A stretch of DNA of 64,000 bases from Microbacterium sp. MYb45 (GCF_002979655.1 NZ_PCPG01000006.1:1-64000); one strand, 5' to 3'; shown: positions 40,558-49,456, counted from the first letter of the stretch. Notes: generated by a model not told the origin, from the letters alone. Made by a program: numbers and translations.

Positions 40558-41580
40558 ATGGCCCTCTCCGATGCTCCGCTCCTGCGCGCCCTCGCAGGCT
40601 CCCGCCCCGCCCACGCTCCGGTGTGGTTCATGCGGCAGGCCGGCAGGTCGCTCCCGGAGTACCGCGACCTGCGGGTCGGGACGCGGATGCTCGATGCCTG
40701 TCTCACCCCCGACCTCGCCGCCGAGATCACGCTGCAGCCGGTACGCCGCCACGGGGTGGATGCGGCCGTCTTCTTCAGTGACATCGTCATCCCGCTGCGC
40801 CTCGCCGGGGTCGACGTCGAGATCGAGCCGGGGCGTGGGCCGGTGTTCGCGAACCCGGTGCGCACCGCATCCGACGTCGATCGCATCACGGCCATCGATC
40901 CCGACGGCCTCGACGGCACGGCGATCGCGGAGGCCGTGCGCCTCGTCACGGCCGAACTCGGCGACACCCCGCTGATCGGCTTCGCGGGTGCCCCCTTCAC
41001 TCTCGCGGCCTACCTCGTCGAGGGCGGCCCCTCCAAGGAGCACCTGCGTGCACGGGCGATGATGCACTCCGACCCCGACTCGTGGAACCGTCTCGCCGGC
41101 TGGCTCGCGAAGGTCTCGCGCCGCTTCCTCGAGACCCAGCGCGATGCCGGGGCATCCGTCGTGCAGCTCTTCGACAGCTGGGCCGGCTCGCTGAGCACCG
41201 CGGACTACCGCGCCTTCGTCGCCCCGCACTCCCGCGCGGCACTCGAGGGCATCGGCCTGCCGACCATCCACTTCGGTGTCGGCACGGGTCCGTTCCTCGC
41301 CGACATGCGCCTCGACGGCATCGCCGACGGTGTCGGCGTCGACTGGCGTCAGCCGCTGGATGAGGCCGCCGCGATCCTCGGCCCGGATGTCACGGTGCAG
41401 GGCAACATCGACCCCGCCCTGCTCTCCGCCCCCTGGCCCGTGCTGGAGGCACACGTGCGCGATGTGATCGCGCGCGGCCGCGCGGCCCGGGCACACATCC
41501 TCAACCTCGGCCACGGCGTCCCGCCCGAGACCGACCCCGACCAGCTCACCCGCATCGTCGAGCTCGCGCACACCGTCTGA
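40558..41580 (+). CDS. hemE: Uroporphyrinogen decarboxylase
   Basis: A 340-residue enzyme that removes four carboxyl groups from uroporphyrinogen III to give coproporphyrinogen III. The N-terminal signature [19 protein letters not shown] and the [39 protein letters not shown] and [10 protein letters not shown] blocks are all present. ATG at 40558 has GGGAGG upstream with 9-base spacing. It is followed 37 bases later by hemY and begins the plus-strand part of the haem cluster. Confidence 0.96.
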   Translation: MALSDAPLLRALAGSRPAHAPVWFMRQAGRSLPEYRDLRVGTRMLDACLTPDLAAEITLQPVRRHGVDAAVFFSDIVIPLRLAGVDVEIEPGRGPVFANPVRTASDVDRITAIDPDGLDGTAIAEAVRLVTAELGDTPLIGFAGAPFTLAAYLVEGGPSKEHLRARAMMHSDPDSWNRLAGWLAKVSRRFLETQRDAGASVVQLFDSWAGSLSTADYRAFVAPHSRAALEGIGLPTIHFGVGTGPFLADMRLDGIADGVGVDWRQPLDEAAAILGPDVTVQGNIDPALLSAPWPVLEAHVRDVIARGRAARAHILNLGHGVPPETDPDQLTRIVELAHTV

Positions 41581-41604
41581 CGATCAGGCCGAGACGGCCG
41601 ATGG

Positions 41605-41610
41605 GAGAAT
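41605..41610 (+). promoter_or_regulatory. Possible -10 hexamer of hemY
   Basis: Reads GAGAAT, 7 bases before ATG 41618. hemY can also be read from the hemE promoter. Confidence 0.35.
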
Positions 41611-41617
41611 TGACCGC

Positions 41618-43186
41618 ATGACCTCAGAGCCGTCTTCCGCCGAGCCGTCCGACCTCGCCGCCCGCGCGGCGGAGAAGCACGTCGTCGTCATCGGCGGCGG
41701 CATCGGCGGACTCGTCGCCGCGCGCGAGTGCGCCAAGGTCGGCATGCAGGTGACGCTGCTCGAAGCCGCAGACGAACTGGGTGGCGCGATCCGCCGGATC
41801 GAGCTCGACGGAGTCGTCGTGGACGCCGGCGCCGAGAGCTACGCGACCAGGGGCGGCCTGGTGCGGGCACTGGTCGAGGAGCTGGGGCTGGCCGACCGTA
41901 TCGTCGCCCCTCGGCCGGGCGGTGCATGGCTCGCCGGCATCCCGGGCGTGGGTGCGGCGCCGCTGCCTGTCGGCGGCATCCTCGGCATCCCCGCGAACCC
42001 CTTCCAGGACGACGTCCGTCGCATCCTCGGGTGGTCCGGAGTCTGGCGCGCCTACCTCGACCGAGTGCGTCCGCCGCTCACGATCGGCCACCAGCTGAGC
42101 CTGGGCAAGCTGGTCTCCTCGCGGATGGGATCGAAGGTGCGGGACCGCCTCGTCGCTCCCGTGACCACCGGCGTCTACTCCGCATCTCCCGACGACGTCG
42201 ACATCGACATCGCGGCTCCCGGCCTCAATGCCGCGCTCACCCGCGTCGGGTCGCTGTCCGGTGCGGTGCAATCTCTTCGGGACGATGCGGCAACGAAGGC
42301 CGGCGTCGCCACGGCGGCGAAGACCCCCGGCGCCGCGGTCGAGGGGCTGTCCGGCGGGATGAGCGGGCTCGTCGATGCGCTGGCAGCCGACCTGATCCGT
42401 CTCGGCGCCGAGGTGAGCACCGGAGTGCGGGTGCGCGGCATCCGGAAGACGGCGAAGGGGTGGGACGTCGAGACCGAGGCCGTGCCGATGGTCGCCCCGG
42501 CGGCCGCAGAAGAGGCTGATGCAGTGGTCGCCGAACTGCACGCGGCCGAGGCGGTCGAGTCCGAGCCCGTGATCGAGCAGATCGCCGCCGACGCGGTCAT
42601 CGTCGCCACGCCTGAGGCCGCCGCCCGCGCGCTCCTCTCCGCTGCGGTGCCGGCGCTGAAGAAGGCCGAGGCCGCCGCGTCGCCCGAGATCGAGATCGTC
42701 ACGCTCCTGCTCGACGCCCCCGTGCTGGATGCCGCGCCGCGCGGCACCGGCGTGCTCACGGTGCCCGACAGCCACACGGCCAAGGCGCTCACGCACTCGA
42801 CCGCGAAGTGGGCCTGGGTGCGGGAAGCCGCAGGTCGGCGACACCTCGTCCGGGTGTCGTTCGGAGCGCAGGGGGAGCCCGCAGCGACGGCGGCGCTGAG
42901 CGACGAGGCCGCCGCCGATCTCGCGCGGACCGAAGCCGCCACGATGCTCGGGGTCACGCTCGCCCCCGAAGCCGTGATCGCCGCCCACCGCGGTCGGTTC
43001 GTGCAGTCGCAGCCGGCGTCGATCATCGGTTCCGGTGAGCGTCGCGCCGCCGCACGTGCCGCGGTGCAGGCCGTCCCCGGTATCGCGGCGGTGGGAGCCT
43101 GGCTCGCCGGCACCGGCCTCGCACAGGTGATCCCGGATGCGCGCGACGAAGCCGACCGCCTGCGCCGCGCCCTGTTGTGGGAGTGA
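41618..43186 (+). CDS. hemY: Coproporphyrinogen III oxidase (HemY/CgoX, protoporphyrinogen-oxidase type)
   Basis: A 522-residue FAD enzyme. The dinucleotide motif is VVVIGGGIGGLVAARECAKV, then LLEAADELGGAIRRIELDG; the C terminus has the FAD-contact region VPGIAAVGAWLAGTGLAQVI. In organisms with HemQ this enzyme oxidises coproporphyrinogen III to coproporphyrin III. It is longer than usual (about 450-480) because of an Ala/Glu/Val-rich insertion at about residues 287-321. The insertion precedes the ADAVIVATP strand, so it probably loops out of the FAD domain. Confidence 0.92.
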   Translation: MTSEPSSAEPSDLAARAAEKHVVVIGGGIGGLVAARECAKVGMQVTLLEAADELGGAIRRIELDGVVVDAGAESYATRGGLVRALVEELGLADRIVAPRPGGAWLAGIPGVGAAPLPVGGILGIPANPFQDDVRRILGWSGVWRAYLDRVRPPLTIGHQLSLGKLVSSRMGSKVRDRLVAPVTTGVYSASPDDVDIDIAAPGLNAALTRVGSLSGAVQSLRDDAATKAGVATAAKTPGAAVEGLSGGMSGLVDALAADLIRLGAEVSTGVRVRGIRKTAKGWDVETEAVPMVAPAAAEEADAVVAELHAAEAVESEPVIEQIAADAVIVATPEAAARALLSAAVPALKKAEAAASPEIEIVTLLLDAPVLDAAPRGTGVLTVPDSHTAKALTHSTAKWAWVREAAGRRHLVRVSFGAQGEPAATAALSDEAAADLARTEAATMLGVTLAPEAVIAAHRGRFVQSQPASIIGSGERRAAARAAVQAVPGIAAVGAWLAGTGLAQVIPDARDEADRLRRALLWE

Positions 43187-43220
43187 GTGCACGCTCTGTG
43201 TCAACCCTCTGACCCATAGA

Positions 43221-43234
43221 TGCCGAAATCGGCA
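43221..43234. promoter_or_regulatory. Short inverted repeat upstream of the envelope trio
   Basis: TGCCGA-AA-TCGGCA, lying in the -35/spacer region of the promoter at 43243-43248. Possible operator. No regulator can be assigned. Confidence 0.35.
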
Positions 43235-43242
43235 TACGGGGC

Positions 43243-43248
43243 TACGCT
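43243..43248 (+). promoter_or_regulatory. -10 hexamer of the envelope trio
   Basis: Reads TACGCT. It implies a leader of about 80 bases that can pair GCCTGC (43274-43279) with GCAGGC (43301-43306). The trio thus has its own promoter inside the haem cluster. Confidence 0.45.
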
Positions 43249-43336
43249 GGGAGCCTGGTCGCGGGGAGCGGAAGCCTGCGGGCCATCCAAGCCGGGCGAA
43301 GCAGGCCGGACAACCGGAACTAGGTGAGGAGACCCC

Positions 43337-43804
43337 ATGAAGGGGAAGATCGGACTCGTCGTCGGACTCGGCGTGGGCTACGTCCTCGGCACCCGTGCCG
43401 GACGTGAGCGCTATGAGCAGATCAAGACGCAGTGGCTGAAGGTGTGGGAACTCGATCCCGTGCAGGAGCAGGTCTCCAAGGTCAAGGGCTTCGTCGGTGA
43501 CAAGGCTGCGGCCGTGCCGGGCGCTCTCTGGACCGGCGTCGTCAAGGTGGCCAAGTCGGTGACGGGCAACGGCACACCCGGACAGCGGCTCGACTCCGCC
43601 ATCGCCACCGGCCGCGAGGCGGCGGAAGACCTGGCCGAGGCCACCGAGGAGGCCGTCGAGGCGGCGAAGGCGACCGCCAAGACGAGCAAGCCCGCGTCGA
43701 AGCCGGCCGCGTCGAAGTCCACTGCCTCCAAGTCCACGGCCTCCAAGTCCACGGCCTCCAAGTCCACGGCCTCGAAGTCCGCACCCAAGAAGACCGGCGC
43801 CTGA
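43337..43804 (+). CDS. YtxH-like membrane-associated protein with KSTAS repeats
   Basis: A 155-residue protein. A short glycine-rich hydrophobic N terminus (KIGLVVGLGVGYVLGTRAGR) is followed by amphipathic helices (about 20-110). The tail is Lys/Ser/Ala-rich, with KSTAS repeated four times and then KSAPKKTGA. The tail is basic and could bind nucleic acid or teichoic-type polymers. It is the first of three envelope genes, with one base to the next gene. The repeat tail may vary in length. Confidence 0.78.
   Translation: MKGKIGLVVGLGVGYVLGTRAGRERYEQIKTQWLKVWELDPVQEQVSKVKGFVGDKAAAVPGALWTGVVKVAKSVTGNGTPGQRLDSAIATGREAAEDLAEATEEAVEAAKATAKTSKPASKPAASKSTASKSTASKSTASKSTASKSAPKKTGA
43715..43774 (+). 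repeat. Four 15-base tandem units encoding KSTAS
   Basis: Units at 43715-43729, 43730-43744, 43745-43759 and 43760-43774; the middle two are identical. Each unit keeps the reading frame. Confidence 0.9.
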
Positions 43805-43805
43805 C

Positions 43806-44213
43806 ATGCCCCGCGGATACCGAGATCGTGCCGACGACAGTCTGCTGACCCTCCTCGGGGATCTTCCGGAACTCGTCACGAATCTGGTCAAGGCCGAGAT
43901 CGACGCCGCCAAGGCGTGGGTCTCGCGCACCTCGAAGGATGCCGGCATCGGTTCCGTGTGGTTCGTCGTCGCGCTGTTCTTCCTGTTCTGGGCCGTGCCG
44001 GTGATCCTCGTGTTCGCGATCGCGGGGCTGTCGTCCTGGTGGCCGGTGTGGCTGTCGGCGATCGTCGTGTTCGGCATCCTGATCCTCGCCGTGCTGCTAT
44101 TCGCGCTGCTGGGCATCCTGAAGTTCCGCAAGGTTCTCCGCCGTCAGAACCCGGCGCAGGCCGTGGCCGAAGACATCCGACTCGTGAAGGAGGCCGGCGA
44201 TGACGAATTCTGA
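43806..44213 (+). CDS. Actinobacterial holin-X (phage holin superfamily III) family membrane protein
   Basis: A 135-residue protein. The amphipathic N terminus (LLTLLGDLPELVTNLVKAEI) precedes two hydrophobic helices (about 54-77 and 82-105), then a charged C-terminal tail. It belongs to the YqjE-like family, which is chromosomal in most actinobacteria and is not evidence for a prophage. It is coupled to both neighbours: one base after the YtxH-like gene and a 14-base overlap with the DUF3618 gene. Confidence 0.82.
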   Translation: MPRGYRDRADDSLLTLLGDLPELVTNLVKAEIDAAKAWVSRTSKDAGIGSVWFVVALFFLFWAVPVILVFAIAGLSSWWPVWLSAIVVFGILILAVLLFALLGILKFRKVLRRQNPAQAVAEDIRLVKEAGDDEF

Positions 44214-44472
44214 GTCCCTGCCGCGCACCGTCGTCCCCGCAGGCATCGTCGACCCGGTGACCTCCGCTCGAGCCGAGCTGAAGGCGGCGCTTGCCGCCAT
44301 CGAGGTGAAGGGGAACATCCCCCGCCGTGTCGAGAAGGCATCGACCCGCGCTGCGGCGAAGGCCCGGGTCTTCGCCGACCGCAATCCGCTCGGCGCGATC
44401 GCCGCGACCGTCGGCATCGCAGCCGTCGTGGGGGGCGCGGTCTGGGCTATCGCGCGCGCCATTTCACGCTGA
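44200..44472 (+). CDS. DUF3618-like membrane protein
   Basis: A 90-residue protein. An amphipathic N-terminal half (ARAELKAALAAIEVKGNIPR) is followed by one C-terminal membrane helix (NPLGAIAATVGIAAVVGGAV). It completes the YqjC/D/E-like set of small envelope proteins, found together in many actinobacteria and thought to act in envelope stress or stability. AAGGAGG lies 6 bases before the ATG, inside the previous gene. Confidence 0.78.
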   Translation: MTNSESLPRTVVPAGIVDPVTSARAELKAALAAIEVKGNIPRRVEKASTRAAAKARVFADRNPLGAIAATVGIAAVVGGAVWAIARAISR

Positions 44473-44489
44473 CGACCGCATTCCAGGAT

Positions 44490-44523
44490 GCCGCTGATTC
44501 CCCCGGTCGGGGGGATTAGCGGC
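44490..44523 (+). terminator. Stem-loop between the envelope trio and hemQ
   Basis: Near-perfect inverted repeat (44490-44505 with 44508-44523, two G-T pairs) with no T-run. It ends 17 bases before the hemQ -10 hexamer and so separates two transcription units. Confidence 0.65.
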
Positions 44524-44539
44524 TCCTGCGCAAACGAGG

Positions 44540-44545
44540 CAGACT
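44540..44545 (+). promoter_or_regulatory. -10 hexamer of hemQ
   Basis: Reads CAGACT, 7 bases before ATG 44553. The same hexamer precedes the genes at 32081 and 49469. Confidence 0.4.
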
Positions 44546-44552
44546 GGGGAGC

Positions 44553-45233
44553 ATGATGTCCGAAGAGCGCGATGAGAACCCGTCCGGCTTCACCCTCTGG
44601 GCCGTCTGGCGACGAAACCCCGACGTTCCCGTGACGGAGACCGAGTCGACCGAGCTCGAGACGATCGTCTCCTACGTCGAGGACTCCGGCGTGACCGTCC
44701 GCGGCTTCTACGACGTCTCCGGCCTCAAGGCCGACGCTGATCTCATGGTCTGGCTGCACGGCGAGACCGCCGAGGAGCTGCAGAAGGCGCTGCGTCGCCT
44801 GCGCCGCACCGAACTGCTCCGCCCGCTCCTCCCGGTGTGGAACGTCATGGGCGTGCACCGCGACGCCGAGTTCAACCGCGCCCACGTGCCCGGCTTCCTC
44901 CGCGGGGTCGAGCCGAAGGACTGGCTGTGCCTCTACCCGTTCGTGCGCACGCCGGAGTGGTACCTGGCCCCCGAGGAGGAGCGTCGCAAGATGCTCGCCG
45001 ACCACGGCCGCAAGGGCGCTGCGTTCACCGGCGTGCTCGCCAACACGGTCGCCTCGTTCGCGCTCGGCGACTACGAGTGGCTGCTGCCCCTCGAGGCCGA
45101 CGAGCTCACCGACCTCGTCGACCTGATGCGCGACCTCCGCTACACCGACGCCCGCCTGTACGTGAAGGAGGAGGTGCCCTTCTACACGGGGCGCAGACTC
45201 CGGTTCGACGAGATCGCGGACGTTCTGCAGTAA
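44553..45233 (+). CDS. hemQ: Coproheme decarboxylase
   Basis: A 226-residue member of the chlorite dismutase-like family that converts iron-coproporphyrin III to haem b using hydrogen peroxide, the last step of the monoderm route. Family blocks are FTLWAVWRRNP, GVTVRGFYDVSGLKADADLM, LCLYPFVRTPEWYLAPEEER (with the catalytic Tyr region) and LRYTDARLYVKEEVPFYTGR. It starts a run of four closely spaced haem genes (gap of 5 bases to hemC). Its presence shows that the cell uses the coproporphyrin-dependent pathway. Confidence 0.95.
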   Translation: MMSEERDENPSGFTLWAVWRRNPDVPVTETESTELETIVSYVEDSGVTVRGFYDVSGLKADADLMVWLHGETAEELQKALRRLRRTELLRPLLPVWNVMGVHRDAEFNRAHVPGFLRGVEPKDWLCLYPFVRTPEWYLAPEEERRKMLADHGRKGAAFTGVLANTVASFALGDYEWLLPLEADELTDLVDLMRDLRYTDARLYVKEEVPFYTGRRLRFDEIADVLQ

Positions 45234-45238
45234 GCGCC

Positions 45239-46228
45239 ATGAGCACCCCCATCCGTCTGGGCACCCGTCGCAGCGCGCTCGCGCAGGCGCAGTCCGGTCA
45301 TGTCGCCACGGCCCTCGAGAAGCTCTCGGGGCGCCGGGTCGAGCTCGTCCCCATCACCAGCGAGGGTGACACCAATCGCGCCTCGCTCTCCGAGATCGGC
45401 GGCCAGGGCATCTTCGCCACGCGACTTCGCGAGGCCCTGCTCGCCGGGGAGTGCGACTTCCTGGTGCACTCCCTGAAGGATCTGCCGACGGTCATCCCCG
45501 ACGGCCTCGTGATCGCGGCGACCCCGAAGCGGGAGGATCCGCGTGACGTGGTGCTCACCCGTGACGGCATCCCGCTGCACGAGCTGCGCTCCGGGAGTAC
45601 GGTCGGCACCGGCTCGCCGCGCCGCATCGCCCAGGTGCGCAGGCGGGCGCCGGGCGCCGAAGTCGTCGACATCCGCGGCAACGTCGACTCCCGGCTGGCG
45701 CGGGTCTCCACCGGGGAGCTCGACGCGGTGATCCTCGCCGCGGCAGGGCTTTCGAGGCTCGGGGCGGAGTCTCCGCTGCGTCGCGAGGAGCTCGGTCTCG
45801 CCGAGTGGCCGACCGCGCCGGGCCAGGGTTCTCTCGCCGTCGAAACACGGGAGGACGCGCCGGAGGAGCTACGCGCGGCGCTCGCTGGTCTCGACGACCT
45901 CGACACCCGACTCGCCATCACGGTGGAGCGCGCGATCCTCGAAGGACTCGACGCGGGATGCCAGGCGCCGATGGCCGCTCACGCCGTGGTCGACGGGTCC
46001 TCGATCCGTGTCAGGACCGTCGTCTACGCCGTCGACGGCGGGCGCCGGATCGGCCTCGACGTCACCGAAGACCTGAACGGGGAGTATATTCGTCGGAACG
46101 GCAGTGGCAATGGAGCGGATGCTGCCGATGGTGCAGACCCGGTGCACGCAGCGCGCGAGCTCGGGTTCACTGTTGCCCGTCGGCTGCTCGATCAAGGGGC
46201 GGCCGGCCTCGTACCCCGAGAGCAATAA
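45239..46228 (+). CDS. hemC: Hydroxymethylbilane synthase (porphobilinogen deaminase)
   Basis: A 329-residue enzyme that joins four porphobilinogens into hydroxymethylbilane. The N-terminal IRLGTRRSALAQAQSGHVAT and the VHSLKDLPTVIPDGLVIAA block are intact. The cofactor Cys is in LDAGCQAPMAAHAVV, near the end of domain 2. The C-terminal region carries an unusual Asn/Gly/Ala/Asp-rich loop (NGSGNGADAADGADPVHA). It starts 5 bases after hemQ and is followed 6 bases later by hemD. Confidence 0.95.
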   Translation: MSTPIRLGTRRSALAQAQSGHVATALEKLSGRRVELVPITSEGDTNRASLSEIGGQGIFATRLREALLAGECDFLVHSLKDLPTVIPDGLVIAATPKREDPRDVVLTRDGIPLHELRSGSTVGTGSPRRIAQVRRRAPGAEVVDIRGNVDSRLARVSTGELDAVILAAAGLSRLGAESPLRREELGLAEWPTAPGQGSLAVETREDAPEELRAALAGLDDLDTRLAITVERAILEGLDAGCQAPMAAHAVVDGSSIRVRTVVYAVDGGRRIGLDVTEDLNGEYIRRNGSGNGADAADGADPVHAARELGFTVARRLLDQGAAGLVPREQ

Positions 46229-46234
46229 ACCCTC

Positions 46235-47032
46235 ATGACCACTTCCGAAATCAAGCAGGACCGACCGCTGGACGGCTGGCGCATTCTTGTGCCGCGTGGC
46301 GGGCCGTGGGGCGACAGCGTCGCCGCGAGCCTGCGCGCACTGGGCGCGGTGCCCGTCGTCGCGCCGCTCATCAACTTCGCGCCGACCACCGATCAGGCGA
46401 CGCTCGACACCGCGCTGGCGCAGCTGGCCGCGGGCGAGTTCGACTGGCTGACCGTCACGAGCGCCACGACCGTCGATGTGCTCTTCGCGCATCGAGCCGT
46501 CATCCCTCGGTCGACGAAGATCGCTGCCGTGGGCGAGACCACCGCGGCCGCCCTGCAGGCGGTCGGCTACGAGGTCACGCTGGTGCCCGAGCAGGACAAC
46601 TCGGCCGAGGGCATGGCGCAGCAGCTCATCGCTCTCGAACAGGAGCCGCGCCGCATCCTCGCTCTCCGCAGCGAGATCGCGAAGCCCGTGCTCAGCCTGC
46701 TCCTCTCCGAGGCGGGTCACGACGTGCACGGCGTGGTCGCCTACCGCACGGTGGGCGTCCCGGTGACCGAGCGCATCCGCCGCGACGTCGAGAACGGCCG
46801 GATCAACGCGATCCTCATCACGAGCGGCTCCGTCGCCGAGCAGGTGCGCGAGCAGTTCCCGGAGATCCCCGACGAGACGCTGCTCGCCGCCATCGGTCCA
46901 CGGACCGCGAACGATGCGCAGCGTGCGGGCCTCCCGGTGTCGGTGGTCGCCGACCGGCAGACCATCGATGCGCTGATCGATGCGGTCTCGCACTTCACGC
47001 TTCCGCACGCGGCCGACGAGTTCGCGCCGTGA
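46235..47032 (+). CDS. hemD: Uroporphyrinogen-III synthase
   Basis: A 265-residue enzyme that closes hydroxymethylbilane into uroporphyrinogen III. The weakly conserved family is recognised by WRILVPRGGPWGDSVAASLR, FDWLTVTSATTVDVLF, IAAVGETTAAALQAVGYEV, and NAILITSGSVAEQVREQFP with AAIGPRTANDAQRAGL. It is a stand-alone enzyme without a CobA methylase fusion. Its stop overlaps the GTG of hemB (GTGA), so the two are coupled. Confidence 0.92.
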   Translation: MTTSEIKQDRPLDGWRILVPRGGPWGDSVAASLRALGAVPVVAPLINFAPTTDQATLDTALAQLAAGEFDWLTVTSATTVDVLFAHRAVIPRSTKIAAVGETTAAALQAVGYEVTLVPEQDNSAEGMAQQLIALEQEPRRILALRSEIAKPVLSLLLSEAGHDVHGVVAYRTVGVPVTERIRRDVENGRINAILITSGSVAEQVREQFPEIPDETLLAAIGPRTANDAQRAGLPVSVVADRQTIDALIDAVSHFTLPHAADEFAP

Positions 47033-48006
47033 GCCACCCCGATGTCCGACTGAGGCGCCTGCGTCAGTCGCGGGCCGTGCGTGATCTCGTGCGCGAGACC
47101 TCGCTGCAGCCCCGACAGCTCGTCCTGCCGCTCTTCGTCCGCGAAGGCATCGCGGAGCCGGTGCAGATCGGTTCGATGCCCGGGGTCGCCCAGCACTCGA
47201 TCGACTCGCTGCGTGCTGCCGCCGTCGAGGCGGCGGAGGCCGGCGTCGGCGGCGTGATGCTGTTCGGTGTGCCGTCGGTTCGCGACGCTCGCGGGTCCGG
47301 AGCAGACGATCCGCGCGGCATCCTGAACGTCGCGACCGAAGCGCTGGCCGCCGAGGTCGGCGACGCGCTCGTCGTGCAGACCGACCTGTGCCTCGATGAG
47401 TTCACCGATCACGGCCACTGCGGCGTGCTCGCGGCCGACGGCTCCGTGGACAACGACGCGACGCTCGAGCGCTACGCCTCGATGGCTCTGGCCCAGGCCC
47501 GTGCCGGATCCCAGCTGCTCGGACTGTCGGGGATGATGGACGGCCAGGTCGCGGTGATCCGCGCGGCGCTCGACGCCGAGGGCTTCACCGACACGCTCCT
47601 CCTCGCCTACGCCGCCAAGTATGCGAGCGCCTTCTACGGCCCCTTCCGCGAGGCCGTGGATTCTCAGCTCCAGGGTGACCGTCGCACGTACCAGCTCGAT
47701 CCGGGCAACCGGCGCGAGGGCGTCCGCGAGGCCGTCGTCGACGAGGCCGAGGGCGCCGACATCGTCATGGTGAAGCCGGCGATGGCCTTCCTCGACGTGC
47801 TGCGCGAGGTGCGCGACACCGTGAGCATCCCGGTCTGGGCGTACCAGGTGTCCGGCGAGTACGCGATGATCGAGGCCGCCGGCGCGAACGGCTGGATCGA
47901 CCGCCGGGCCGCCGTGCTCGAATCCCTGCTCTCCATCCGCCGCGCGGGTGCCGATGCCGTGCTGACCTACTGGGCGACCGAGGCCGCCGGCTGGCTGCGC
48001 GACTGA
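47029..48006 (+). CDS. hemB: Porphobilinogen synthase (5-aminolaevulinate dehydratase)
   Basis: A 325-residue enzyme that condenses two 5-aminolaevulinates. The two Schiff-base lysines lie in YAAKYASAFYGPFREAV and IVMVKPAMAFLDVL. The metal-site segment reads TDLCLDEFTDHGHCGVL: the usual zinc triad Cys-Cys-Cys is Cys-Asp-Cys here, which is between the zinc and the magnesium types. The start is GTG within the hemD stop. It is followed 18 bases later by hemL. Confidence 0.95.
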   Translation: MSHPDVRLRRLRQSRAVRDLVRETSLQPRQLVLPLFVREGIAEPVQIGSMPGVAQHSIDSLRAAAVEAAEAGVGGVMLFGVPSVRDARGSGADDPRGILNVATEALAAEVGDALVVQTDLCLDEFTDHGHCGVLAADGSVDNDATLERYASMALAQARAGSQLLGLSGMMDGQVAVIRAALDAEGFTDTLLLAYAAKYASAFYGPFREAVDSQLQGDRRTYQLDPGNRREGVREAVVDEAEGADIVMVKPAMAFLDVLREVRDTVSIPVWAYQVSGEYAMIEAAGANGWIDRRAAVLESLLSIRRAGADAVLTYWATEAAGWLRD

Positions 48007-48024
48007 TACCTCCGAGGATCTCTC

Positions 48025-49347
48025 ATGACCGACCGCAATGACGACCTGTTCTCCGCTGCCCGCGCGGTGATCCCGGGTGGGGTCAACTCACCCGTGCGTG
48101 CCTACGGCTCGGTGGGAGGCACGCCGCGATTCCTCGCTTCGGCGAAGGGCGCCACCGTGACGGATGCCGCGGGGCGCGAGTACGTCGACCTCGTCGCCTC
48201 CTGGGGCCCCGCTCTCCTCGGCCACGCGCACCCGGAGATCGTCGCTGCGGTGCAGGAAGCCGCGGCTCGAGGACTCTCGTTCGGCGCCCCGACCGAGGGT
48301 GAGGTCGAGCTCGCCGCGCTCATCGCCGACCGGGTCCGCTTCGGGGAGACCCGTCCGATCGAACGTGTGCGTCTGGTGTCCACCGGCACCGAGGCGACCA
48401 TGACGGCGATCCGCCTCGCGCGCGGCGCGACCGGTCGCGACCTGCTCGTGAAGTTCGCCGGGCACTACCACGGTCACTCCGACGGGCTTCTCGCGGAGGC
48501 GGGTTCCGGTGTCGCGACGCTGGCGCTCCCCGGTTCGGCCGGTGTTCCTGCGCCGATCGCCGCGCAGACCCTGGTGATCGGTTACAACGACCCCGAGGCG
48601 CTGGCCGCGGTGTTCGCCGAGCACGGCCCGCGCATCGCCGCGGTGATCGTCGAGGCGTCGGCCGCGAACATGGGAGTCGTCGCCCCCCTGCCCGGCTTCA
48701 ACCGTCTGATCGCGGAGACCGCGCACGCACATGGTGCCCTCATGATCCTCGACGAGGTGCTCACGGGCTTCCGCGTGCACCCGGCGGGGTTCTGGGGTCT
48801 GCAGGCGGCGGCGGGCGAGGACTATCTGCCCGACATCTTCACCTTCGGCAAGGTCGTCGGTGGAGGCATGCCCCTGGCCGCGCTCGGCGGTCGCGCCGAG
48901 GTCATGGACCTGCTCGCACCTCTCGGCCCGGTCTACCAGGCGGGAACCCTGTCGGGGAACCCGCTGTCGGTCGCTGCGGGCCTGGCGACCTTGCGACTCG
49001 CGACCCCAGAGGTGTACGCCACGGTGGACGCGGCATCCGCCCGGGTGTCGGCCGCCCTCGATGCCGCCCTCACGTCGGCCGGCGTCACGCATGCCGTGGC
49101 CCGAGCCGGCAACCTGTTCAGCGCGTCGTTCCGTGCGTCCGAGCCGCGGAACTACGCCGTGGCGCAGGCGCAGGAGTCGTTCCGCTACGCCCCGTTCTTC
49201 CACTCCCTGCGGGAGCAGGGCGTCGCTCTACCGCCGAGTGTCTTCGAGGCCTGGTTCCTCACGGCCGCGCACGGCGAGCGGGAGCTCCAGCTCATCGAAG
49301 GGGCACTCCCGGTTGCCGCCGATGCCGCGGCTGCTGCGCGCCCCTGA
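48025..49347 (+). CDS. hemL: Glutamate-1-semialdehyde 2,1-aminomutase
   Basis: A 440-residue class III PLP enzyme that makes 5-aminolaevulinate from the HemA product. The start reads [41 protein letters not shown] (given in part) holds the PLP-contacting Asp, and the Schiff-base Lys is in [38 protein letters not shown] is the phosphate-binding region. Last of the hemQ-C-D-B-L operon. No terminator is obvious downstream. Confidence 0.96.
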   Translation: MTDRNDDLFSAARAVIPGGVNSPVRAYGSVGGTPRFLASAKGATVTDAAGREYVDLVASWGPALLGHAHPEIVAAVQEAAARGLSFGAPTEGEVELAALIADRVRFGETRPIERVRLVSTGTEATMTAIRLARGATGRDLLVKFAGHYHGHSDGLLAEAGSGVATLALPGSAGVPAPIAAQTLVIGYNDPEALAAVFAEHGPRIAAVIVEASAANMGVVAPLPGFNRLIAETAHAHGALMILDEVLTGFRVHPAGFWGLQAAAGEDYLPDIFTFGKVVGGGMPLAALGGRAEVMDLLAPLGPVYQAGTLSGNPLSVAAGLATLRLATPEVYATVDAASARVSAALDAALTSAGVTHAVARAGNLFSASFRASEPRNYAVAQAQESFRYAPFFHSLREQGVALPPSVFEAWFLTAAHGERELQLIEGALPVAADAAAAARP

Positions 49348-49456
49348 CCCGATTTCGGCGAACCGGCCGCGAGAAACCGCGACGGATGGTGGCAATCGAC
49401 AAGGGATCGTTGCGTTCCTGTGAGCAACTTCCAGACAACTGGCAGGGCCGCGCTGG

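Noticed and set aside
41581..41617. Third copy of the GGCCGA-type dispersed repeat after hemE
   Set aside because: Two GGCCGA boxes occur, but the spacing does not match N15 or N12 and there is no TTCGGCC arm.
43806..44213. Prophage signal from a phage-holin family protein
   Set aside because: No other phage gene is present. The gene sits in a chromosomal envelope trio seen in many actinobacteria.
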